A stretch of 64,000 bases of DNA, from the NCBI GenBank assembly GCA_037783415.1, contig JAZGTN010000168.1:434001-498000 (forward strand). The letters run 5' to 3'. Origin of the DNA: Leptasterias polaris (lineage: Eukaryota > Echinodermata > Asteroidea > Forcipulatida > Asteriidae). The translations under genes and the position numbers were made by a program. The notes under the pieces were generated by a model that was given only the letters and a program-made list of their open reading frames with translations, had not been told where the DNA came from and did no database searches. Of the stretch, positions 47,086-64,000 are shown piece by piece (position 1 is the stretch's first letter; every line of letters starts with the position of its first letter).

Positions 47086-47388
47086 TTTTTTGCTGTGGGA
47101 GTTTTTAATTTCTTTAGTTTCGTCCCGTGCGAAACAAAACTGTATCAAAGCGCCACCTGTTGTTGACTTTTTCAGTCTGGCTTCAACCTCATGTACATGT
47201 ATGTACTCGGCGTCTTTTGTTGGGGAAAAACCAGACCTGTTGTTATTGTGCAGCGAGCTCGCAGCAAGCCTGGCGCGCCATATTCACACGTGCTTCAAAC
47301 AAGCTGACGACCGGACAGTGTGACAGACTGAACTGCTTCAGACAGAAGTGACATAAATATTCCCTCCTTATCTCATCGAGTTTAAATA
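47086..47388 (+). promoter_or_regulatory. Likely ATIC promoter and 5' leader
   Basis: A GC-richer block carries a YY1-like GCGCCATATT at 47275-47284 and the canonical E-box CACGTG at 47287-47292. That is about 100 bp before the ATG, a position typical of Myc/Max-responsive metabolic genes. The site calls are short-motif matches only. Confidence 0.45.
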
Positions 47389-56506
<9,118 letters not shown>

Positions 56507-58584
56507 GTAAGTTACTGTTGTTCTCAAAATTATGTAAACCTGACTATAAGGCGGCCATTTTTTCGCAGTCCTTGATTGAGACGTTGATTCAAAGCTCTTT
56601 AATAGCTGCAACTCGACCCGGACAACATAAAGAACAATGACATTCTGATTGAAGAAACTCAAAGCATACTAATTTATTACTACTGAAAACTAACTGTCTA
56701 ATTTGTAATATCTACACTCAATGTCATATAAAGTGGGCTAAATAAAATGCAAGGAACATGCCGACTCATTCCTTCTTGGTTTTACAATAACCCATGCCAT
56801 GTGGGACTTAACTAAAATGTCTCTCGAGAGTTCAAACTATTGAAATGAAATCACAAACCCATGCTCATTTACAATGTGGGCCTCATGACAAAGCTGTCTC
56901 GCCTCTATGATGGTGTGTAGCTCATGCATCTCCGCTGTTGCCTAATTACCTCGCCAATTTTACCACAAAAAAAATACAAACAGATTGTTGGCTTTTTCTT
57001 TGCCAGTTGCACTTTCCTGAATTACCGGCGGGATTATCTTTTCCTTTTGTAGGATCTAACTCTGTTTTAGAGAGAAAAGAAACTGGACAGTTTTACCAGT
57101 GAGGTCTCTTTTTTCAACCAAGGTTTTGTTGTTCTCAACCGACTGGTATTATATCTATTGTCAGAGCCAAATGGTTACTTTTAAAGAAACAGACTAATGA
57201 AAGAATATACATATTGTTAAGCAGTTTGATTGAGCATTATTTATTAATATTATTTATTCGGCATTAAAAACACATGCAAAAAACATAAATTCACAAAATT
57301 TAACAAATAAAGAATGATACAAAAATATATAAAAAAAGCTTGAGGCATATACCTGGAATTAGAAAAGTTTACTTAAAATCTGTGACCCGAAGGCCTTCAT
57401 TTCCTCTGGCTACACATAAAAATATATGAATTTTTAATAATCTATTTACACATTTTGAGTGGATATAAATAAAAGGGCCATACCATAAACTAGCTACTAT
57501 AAAAGTACAATAAACCAAAAGATAGTAGAAAGTTTTTTGGTGCAAGTGTTGCTGGAATGGTTGTGAGCTCCTTGCACCAAAAAGCTTGCAATTTTCTAAA
57601 AAAATTGTAACTACAGTACATGGTTTTAGTGTCTTTCTGGTCACCTGGCATGTGGCCATCGTGTGGAGGGCAATAATTAATGACCATGAGCAGTAAGCCA
57701 GAAGGCACCCCAGGGATACTCCTAGAACTACGAGGTTCGCTCTGCTATCGTCTCCACGAACCTCATAGAGTGACATGTACAAAATCCTATTCGAAACTTT
57801 TTGCCCTTCACATTTACATGCCTACAGTTCTGTTTTGAAATCAGATCTCACCAAAATTAGGCTATTTGTGTTTTTTGAGTTCTTTGTACTCTCATTGAGC
57901 AGTGCAAAGGTCCAGAAAGTCTACTCCGCAAAATACTTTTGAATCTTAAAATTTTAACTCTTTTAATTTGAGCCATGAATCATTTCCTTTTCTCTTAGAT
58001 GGATTTCTTTGTCTTTTAGTTCTTTGTCAGATTCTTTAAGTTTTAACTGTAATTTTTAAGTTGCAGCTTGATCTTTCGGATCGATATTTGCAATTAAGCC
58101 ATTTTGAACTAAGGCATGACAATCAGTACGGTTTAAACAACTCTTTCTTGCTCCTCCAAATACCTTGACTCCAAGTGCATGTGCCACGCAAACAACTGAT
58201 CTTTGGTAATTTCCTCAAAAATTATAAAAACTTTTAATCGGATCTTCTGAAAAATTCATCAGCAGAAGTGAAACTCAATTCAGATTTTTGGGCGTCCGCC
58301 ATTTTCGGACCCTTTCCAAAAGAGAAAACAAAATTATTATGAATATTTTGATCAGTTGAGCTTGCTAATGGTAATTTATTTCCCGGACAAGCCCCCATTT
58401 TCTGTTACAAAGCCACAAATCCAATGGAACAATTTAACATAATTTAAAGGGTAATATCGCACTTCCAAATTCCAATGTTCCTCTGGCAAAATGCAGTCGG
58501 GAACAATTGGTCATCATTACAAGAAACGCAACCACCGGTTAACATGCTGGGACTTATAGGTTGCATAAACAACTATATACAAAA
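56507..58584. other. ATIC long intron, proximal part, no gene recognised
   Basis: I searched for the next ATIC exon and did not find it. 57240-57800 looks repeat-derived: the block 'gaactacgaggttcgctctg' near 57725 resembles 'gaactacgaggttggttccg' near 59873. The minus-strand frame 57369-57782 has no recognisable motif. Confidence 0.45.
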
Positions 58585-58672
58585 TCCTAACAGTGTACGT
58601 TGAGTGGGAGGGTGTTTGGTGTATGGGAGGGTATAAATGGATGGTTGAAAGCCTTATAAGGGATGGGTGAAG
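58585..58672. repeat. G-rich low-complexity array, left piece
   Basis: 'gtgggagggtgtttggtgta' and following words match the style of 59925-60370. The LINE at 58673-59870 separates the two pieces, so they were probably one array. Confidence 0.6.
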
Positions 58673-59870
58673 GGTACAATTTTTTTTACTAACGTTTTAT
58701 GTAGTAACAATGACCTGCCTTCTTTATTCAATGATGCTAATAACCACCTTTCTAATGTCTGTGAATGGTTTCAAGCGAACCGGCTGTCACTTAACCTACA
58801 AAAATGCAACTACATGATCTTTTGCAACAAGAAAAAGAACTGTGATGTTCATAATCTTAAAATCACCATTTCCAATCATGAAATTCCCAAAGTTGATTTC
58901 ACAAAGTTTCTTGGTGTATATATTGACAGCCGCCTTACTTGGAAAGTTCACATAACCGAAATCTGTAAAAAGATTTCGAAATCAATTGGCATAATCTCCC
59001 GGCTCAAATATGTTTTTCCTGATGAGATCTTGCGTACACTGTATTGTTCACTTATTCTTCCTTATATGTCTTACGGTAACATTGTTTGGGGGAATACCTC
59101 TCAAAGTAACTTATATAAAATGAAGGTGTTGCAGAAGAAAGTTATTCGTATTATTGCCAAATGTCATTTTAGAGCTCATACTGCACCCTTGTTTAAACAA
59201 TATAATTTATTACGTTTTCATGATATTAATATTTATCAGCAATGTATGTTTATGTACAAGTACTCAACTAACCAACTTCCCCATCACCTAGTTAGCACAT
59301 TTCAGGTTAATAGTAATTTTCATAAATATGAAACTAGGTCTGCATCTCTATTTCATCTTCCCAAATATAGAACAACTGCATTTCAACACAGTATTTTATG
59401 GTCTGGGCCGTGCAACTGGAACAATCTCCCCGCTTATGTAACTTCTTGCAGGAACACAGTTGCCTTTAAACGCAAGCTCAAAGCACATATTGTTCAAAAT
59501 ATCCTCTAATTCACAGAGCTTTCTCTTAGTTCTCACCTTAGTGTGATTTCTGTAGTACACCTGTAGGCCTATGCAGTGTTATTGTTAATGGAACCCTCAC
59601 GCCCTGTCCTATGTGTATTGTTATAAGTTGCATCCAGCCCTCTGACTTCACCTTAGTTTACATAGTCTATTCAGTCTTAGAAGTTAAATATCATACCTAC
59701 CCACACTGTACTTGTTAGTCTATTTGTGTTTTTGTTTGTCTGGGCAAACCAACCACAAGCTTTGGCTTTTCTGGCTATGCCCCCATTTCCAATTATTCTC
59801 TTACTGTTCTTTGATATTGTTATGATGATTCTTTGTTGGAATGGAAATAAATGTCTTGAAATAAATACTC
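58673..59870 (+). mobile_element. 5'-truncated LINE, reverse-transcriptase C-terminal part
   Basis: The open frame to 59509 starts just after where the catalytic FADD motif should be ('GTIFFTNV'). It continues with VCEWFQANRLSLNLQKC, TKFLGVYIDSRLTWKVHI, a YCSLILPYMSYGNIVWG block and WSGPCNWNNLPAYV. This is the same domain order as the LINE at 37325-39425, clearly of the same CR1/Jockey-like group but a different sequence. A 3' UTR of about 350 bp ends in AT-rich 'ggaaataaatgtcttgaaat'. Plus strand, i.e. sense to ATIC and antisense to the deaminase. Confidence 0.9.
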
Positions 59871-59924
59871 GTGGAACTACGAGGTTGGTTCCGTTATCCT
59901 CTCCCTGAATGAGAGTACATGTAG

Positions 59925-60370
59925 GAGCGAAGGGGAAGAATAAAAATGGAGGGGTGTAATTGTATAGAAGTGGGAGATGGGATATAAAAGTGGTGTATGG
60001 GAGGGATGTAGGGGAAGGTTATAAGGAGGTTGGATAAGGGAGGGTTGTGAGGGAGGGGTGTAAAGAAGGGGTCTAAAGAAGGGGGTTGTTGAGGGATATG
60101 TTATATAGTAGAGGGGGTGTGGGAGCGGTGTAGGGGAGGGGTATGACTATTGTGGGGTGGGGTATGACTATTGTGGGGTGGGGTATGACTATTGTGGGGT
60201 GGGGTGGGCGGGGAAGTGGTATATAGTAGAGGGGGTGTGGGAGAGGTGTAGGGGAGGGGTATGACTATTGTGGGGTGGGGTGGGCGGGGAAGTGGTATGG
60301 GGGTGTGAGTGAGGGGGCAGGAAAGGGACATGAGATTAGTGGTGTAGAGTAGGGGGTGATGGGAGGGCTG
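59925..60370. repeat. G-rich minisatellite with quadruplex-forming units
   Basis: Three 21-bp units around GTATGACTATTGTGGGG start at 60141, 60162 and 60183. A larger unit of about 118 bp beginning TATATAGTAGAGGGGGTGTG repeats at 60102 and 60220. Runs GGGGTGGGGTGGGCGGGG at 60196-60213 and 60272-60289 fit the G3+N1-7 quadruplex pattern on the plus strand. The array overlaps the last codons and the 3' flank of the deaminase gene. Confidence 0.88.
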
Positions 60371-61097
60371 GGGATGCGGTATAACCTTCGTCCCTGTCAT
60401 GACCTTCCTCTTTGTCAGAAGCTTTCTTCAGATTTTTTTCAAGTTTTTCTTTTTGAAACTTGTCTGATTTCTCTCTCCATTCAATCCAGTCAGGATTGTC
60501 TTCAATGCCCAAGCCTTTAACTATTTTCTGTAGTGCTTTGTATCCTGAATTATCATATTTGTGAATTTCCAGAATTAATGTCATCACATCCTGCCATGTA
60601 TCACCATTCATGGTTGCCAATGTAATGCAGGGTTTGTTCATTAACATTTCGAGGTCTGGTACGTTATCGTTGTAGATCTTGGCATAGTGAATGTGAAATT
60701 TAACATCATAATCATTTATGAATATGTTGATCTTGTCGGCACATTCACCACATGGCGAATAGTTGATGTAAAGTTTATATTCAGTCTTTGGTAACTCAGT
60801 CTTCGGCTGGGACATGCTCAACTTGGAAAGCTTGTCTTCAAGTGATAAAGAATGTCTTAACTTGATGATGTCATCTAGGAACAACAACTCTGCATGTTTT
60901 GCTTCTTGATGTTCTGATTTTGGTATGTTGTGATAAATCTTGTTCAGTTCTGTACTTTGAACGACAAGAATGGTTTCATTTGGCCATTTATACGGATATT
61001 CTTCATCCTCCTTTAAATATTGGCGCGGATCCTCTACGCCTGTTCTGATCATGAGTTTAATGTCTTTTTCCCAACTGTGAGGCACATTACTTGCCAT
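60336..61097 (-). CDS. AID/APOBEC-like cytidine deaminase
   Basis: Predicted to deaminate cytosine in single-stranded DNA or RNA, as in vertebrate AID/APOBEC proteins and their reported invertebrate relatives. The product has 253 residues from the ATG at 61097. The zinc site is H68-A-E70 (in KHAELLFLDDII) and P115-C116-G-E-C119 (in INYSPCGECADKINIF), with E70 as the proton shuttle. As in AID ('HVELLFL...SPCYDCA'), a hydrophobic helix follows HAE. A FHIHYAKIY strand-helix segment, then CITLATM and TWQDVMTLI, match the family order after the zinc site. The HAE-PC gap is 44 residues, longer than the 27 of AID. A Lys/Glu-rich tail (211-236) runs into repeat-derived Ser/Pro codons. Kozak context is good (A at -3, G at +4). 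The coding part is a single exon. An in-frame ATG 15 codons upstream lies before a splice acceptor and is probably intronic. The exact subfamily is not assignable here. Confidence 0.88.
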   Translation of the reverse strand: MASNVPHSWEKDIKLMIRTGVEDPRQYLKEDEEYPYKWPNETILVVQSTELNKIYHNIPKSEHQEAKHAELLFLDDIIKLRHSLSLEDKLSKLSMSQPKTELPKTEYKLYINYSPCGECADKINIFINDYDVKFHIHYAKIYNDNVPDLEMLMNKPCITLATMNGDTWQDVMTLILEIHKYDNSGYKALQKIVKGLGIEDNPDWIEWREKSDKFQKEKLEKNLKKASDKEEGHDRDEGYTASPALPSPPTLHH

Positions 61098-62040
61098 GTT
61101 GGTAGGATTTCTGTAAAAAATACAAGTAGAGAAAGTCCCCATGTCACTTTTTTTTCAATATTTAAGAAGTACTCTGCTTTAAAATGTATGCAGTTTGTGT
61201 GTGATGTAATATTCACACTTCACAATGGACTTTCTTGTTCCCCCTTTTTCAGGGGGGGGGGGGGTGGGGTAGGGATAGGGAAGGGAAACAAGAGAAACCA
61301 CATTTTTGAGATAACTAAACATTTGATTTCTGTAAGCTTTTGAGAAATGTTGTGTAAGATCATCCTTTAAAATATTATTAAGCCTGATGTATCAATGTTT
61401 GTTTTGTTAATAACCCTCAAAATGTAGGGAAGTCTTGAAATTTTTATATCAGCATGATGACAAAAAGTAGCTATTTTCTTCAGACTTAAAAATCAACTTG
61501 AAAGAAAATTAACATTATTGGATCCATGCAGAGTGCCACCAACTTTGGGAAAAAAACAATAGTTCAAAAAACGAAGGGGGGGGGGGCCTGGGCTGGTTTT
61601 TCCGATCAAATTTTAACAAAACTACAGGGAAGAAAACTTCACAAATATGGCCAAATAATAACTAAACACAAAATGAAGGATCAATAATTAAATCAGTTTC
61701 AGTGCTTTCGTTCAAGTTGATCGTTAAAAAATAATTGTGCTCTTTTTCTCTCTGAGGAAACTGTTTCCAAAAGCTCTCTATACATCTGTGACTGTAGACC
61801 TTTTTCAGGAATGACTCTCACTACTGTTTTCAGTTACAGAAAAACACATGGTTTTGTCTTCATTTTTGACCCTTACATTTACTTAATTTCTTTTATCAAC
61901 ATGTACTTACAGTTGGTGCCTGTTTGGAAAGTCCAGTTGGTCTCTATAGACAACGTAGATGTATGCCTTGAAATCTTTAAAAGGACAATCTTTTTGTGTA
62001 ATTTACGAACAGTGCTTTCAATAAATCTGAGGCTTACACT
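61098..62040 (-). other. Proposed spliced 5' leader of the deaminase gene
   Basis: On the minus strand the coding exon is preceded by an acceptor, TTTTTTACAG (AG at 61112-61111), leaving 13 nt of leader before the ATG. Exactly 800 bp upstream is the consensus donor GTAAGT (61910-61905). The implied first exon, about 62040-61911, contains no ATG, so the spliced message would open at the MASN start. No transcript evidence. Confidence 0.5.
61143..61800. repeat. Intronic DNA with a repeat unit shared with 63605-64000
   Basis: 61440-61720 and 63605-64000 share ordered blocks: 'tatcagc(a/t)tgatga', 'cttgaaagaaa', 'taacattattgg', 'cagg/gatgccacca', a poly-G run, 'gaaaacttcaca' and 'aataactaa'. This is a dispersed or duplicated element of at least 280 bp. 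A poly-G tract is at 61252-61263. Confidence 0.65.
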
Positions 62041-62064
62041 GAAAACAGTGTTGGGCAACTGGGG

Positions 62065-62264
62065 TATTTATTCAGCATTTGTGGAAGTTTCTAGAATCGC
62101 CAGGGACAATGACAATTGAGGGAAAGTCCCAAAAGCTTGAGAGAATTCATCCGTGGGAAATGCAACTCCAGTAGACACAATCGGCCTTTGGCGTCACATG
62201 ACTTATAATGGGTAAACAATGTAACCAAACCAAGCATGGTGTGTATGGGAAAAACATGACGTCA
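62065..62264 (-). promoter_or_regulatory. Putative inducible promoter of the deaminase gene
   Basis: A TATA-like AATAAATA (minus) lies at 62072-62065. A heat-shock-like TTCTAGAA is at 62089-62096, and a perfect NF-kB consensus GGGACTTTCC (minus) at 62130-62121. A perfect CRE TGACGTCA is at 62257-62264. A second, nine-of-ten kB-like site TGGACTTTCC is at 61935-61926 within the proposed first exon. Confidence 0.4.
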
Positions 62265-62727
62265 TCTGAGTGCTACTGCTGTAAGGCTTGTGATTTGTTA
62301 CATTTGTTGGTTGCTACACGATTTTTATCTTTCTAATTCGATATTAATTTCTAAATCTTGATAAATCACGGGTGGCAGAGTATTTTGACTTAGAAAATGT
62401 GGTATTGCAAAACCGCTGATAAAAATTATGAGTGTTAGGGAGGTCTGACAATGGGAATTAATTTTATCCTCGGATTAAATAAGTGTTTTCCGCAGCTTGT
62501 AGAGAGAAAGGTGAATGAGATTATATACTTGTTTTGAGGTTAGATTTGAGTTATTTGGCTGACAGTCACCAATTTACAGCTATGTGCCTTCTTTTAAAGG
62601 CGCTTTAAAACACATTACAAAGTGCAAAAATATTAATTGGAGTGATTTGCGTTCCCTTGAAAGTGGGTGCCATGCCCACTTTGAGGGGCCTTAGTTCCGA
62701 AACAATTTGGAGTGTGTATTCATTGGG

Positions 62728-63035
62728 GGGCATGGTTGGCTTGTGCGTAAAGCGCTCGCCTCTCACCAAGGTGACCCTAGTTCGATACCCGGCCAGGGCC
62801 ATATGTGAGTAGAGTTGTGCGTTGGTTCTCAGACCATCCGGTTTTCCTCCCTCGGAAAAAATCAAACACTTTCGATCTCTGGCTGTGCTCCGTGGTCATA
62901 ATGGGTTGATGTGGCTGGCTGCCAAAGGCGCCCTTGGCAAGCTTGCTTCTCGAACACGTTGTAGTCGCGTCCTTCGCAATTCAGCTCTCAGCTGCTAGTA
63001 AGGATGATTAGCCTCCCAAATTATTATTATTATTA
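62728..63035 (+). repeat. tRNA-derived SINE, family C
   Basis: A-box-like 'tggcttgtgcgtaaagcgct', B-box GTTCGATACCC near 62780, then a body including 'ccggttttcctccctcgg' and 'cagctctcagctgctagtaa', with an ATT tail to about 63035. Unrelated in body to families A and B. Confidence 0.85.
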
Positions 63036-63084
63036 TATTATACACATATTCATTATACACATAAATGAATATTACATATAATAG

Positions 63085-63510
63085 AAATAATACCCAGTTC
63101 TAATATAGCGCTTTATACTCCCGATGAGTTTCTCAAAGCGCTCAGTATTTTTCCTACAAGGTATGTGGAGTTACGTGTTGAAGTATGAGACCTATTCCTT
63201 TGCATAGCACCTTGTAAACCATTACACCATGGTTTACAAGGTGCTGGGGCGCAAATGCAGCCAATCAAACCAGGAACACCGGGGCGAACCCCTTCTCATT
63301 ACGATAAGTGCACTGGGTTCTTTTACGTGCATTACACAACACACGGGACCTACGGCTTAACGTCCCATCCGAAGGACGAAGCATGTGGTTAAGTTTAAGT
63401 GTCTTGCTCAAGGACACAAGTGTCACGACTGGGATTCAAACCCACACTCTGCTGATCAGAAACACCAGAGCTCGAGTTCGGTGCTCTTATCTGCTCGGCC
63501 CTGACAGTGA
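63085..63510 (-). repeat. tRNA-derived SINE, family A, full length, reverse
   Basis: It is closely similar to 33014-33428: 'ctaatatagcgctttatact', 'ggaacaccggggcgaacccc', 'cattacacaacacacgggac', 'actctgctgatcagaaacac' and the head complement at 63490-63508. An extra inverted 'aaaccatta/tggtttacaagg' duplication lies near 63218-63240. Confidence 0.87.
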
Positions 63511-63604
63511 CACCCCACATATGAATATGAATTTCAGCCAAATCTGAGAGGTGACCCGTACCAATAATTGGTACAGGTTTTTTCAGAATGTTGGTTGATT
63601 TGAC

Positions 63605-64000
63605 ATGGAATGACCAAATGAGAAATTTCAGAATATTTGTATCAGCTTGATGAATTTTTATTTTTTTTCCCAAGTTAAAGATCACCTTGAAAGAAATATA
63701 ACATTATTGGTTTTTGTTTTTTTTGTTATAGAAAGGTAAATGGGCGTGTAATGATTACACATAATTGAGTAAAACTTGATAAAACATGTAAAAACGGTTT
63801 CATAGTTTTCTGGGATCTATGCAGGATGCCACCAACAACAGGAAAAATTAATAGTTAACAAATCAAGGGGGGGGGGCTAGTTTTTCTGATCAATTTTCAA
63901 CTAAATTAAAGGGAGGAAAACTTCACACTTCTTCCCACATAATAACTAATACATAAAATAAAGGATAAAGAGTTAAGTTAGTTTAAGTGATTTTGTTGAA
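63605..64000. repeat. Second copy of the 61440-61720 repeat (runs off the window)
   Basis: See 61143-61800. This copy carries an extra 'aaaggtaaatgggcgtgtaa' insertion and continues to the window end. Whether the similarity extends further is unknown. Confidence 0.65.

Noticed and set aside
57369..57782. 137-codon minus-strand frame
   Set aside because: No motif was found, and part of it lies in a block resembling the flank of the LINE at 59870, so it is more likely repeat-derived.
60101..60400. Pro/His/Ser-rich 99-codon minus-strand frame
   Set aside because: It is a translation of the G-rich minisatellite beside the deaminase, with no independent support.
61098..61142. Upstream in-frame ATG adding 15 residues (MGTFSTC...) to the deaminase
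   Set aside because: A TTTTTTACAG acceptor lies between this ATG and the next one, so the stretch looks intronic. The later ATG has the better context and begins the part with normal composition.
61811..62119. 102-codon plus-strand frame as a gene
   Set aside because: It has no recognisable motif, lies in ATIC intron, and is antisense to the proposed deaminase leader and promoter.

Overview
This is a piece of animal nuclear genome. It has split genes with GT-AG introns, AT-rich non-coding DNA, tRNA-derived SINEs, many palindromic MITE-like repeats and truncated LINEs. The gene sequences are clearly deuterostome-like. The repeat families and an invertebrate-type AID/APOBEC-like deaminase point to an echinoderm, possibly a sea star; that assignment is inference, not proof.

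The layout on the plus strand has three conserved genes. (1) The 3' part of CEP70, a centrosomal protein: six exons at 3965-11081, with the 5' exons outside the window or not recognised. (2) A complete FBXL20/FBXL2-type F-box LRR gene: 14 coding exons at 13321-39741, 431 codons, ending in a CaaX box. (3) The 5' part of ATIC, bifunctional purine biosynthesis: ten exons at 47389-56506, 366 codons. Its remaining ~220 codons lie beyond 64000. CEP70 and FBXL20 are separated by about 2.2 kb. FBXL20 and ATIC are separated by about 7.6 kb that I cannot assign to a gene.

The most interesting locus is at 60336-62040 on the minus strand, inside the last, very long (>7.4 kb) ATIC intron. It encodes an AID/APOBEC-like zinc-dependent cytidine deaminase of 253 residues, with HAE at 68-70 and PCGEC at 115-119. 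Its coding part is one exon. A good acceptor lies just upstream of the start, a consensus donor 800 bp further up, and then a TATA-like element and a perfect NF-kB-type site. Together they outline a compact, possibly inducible gene with a spliced 5' leader. Its 3' side runs into a G-rich, quadruplex-forming minisatellite that has been split by a 5'-truncated LINE.

The introns hold the rest. There are 5'-truncated LINEs at 8947-9630, 37325-39425 and 58673-59870, and degraded Ty3/gypsy and LINE pieces near 3.4 and 4.8 kb. At least three SINE families are present, with well over a dozen TIR or hairpin MITEs and several minisatellites. No tRNA, rRNA or CRISPR feature is supported. I worked by eye and from translations only, so exon calls rest on splice consensus, phase continuity and remembered family sequences.
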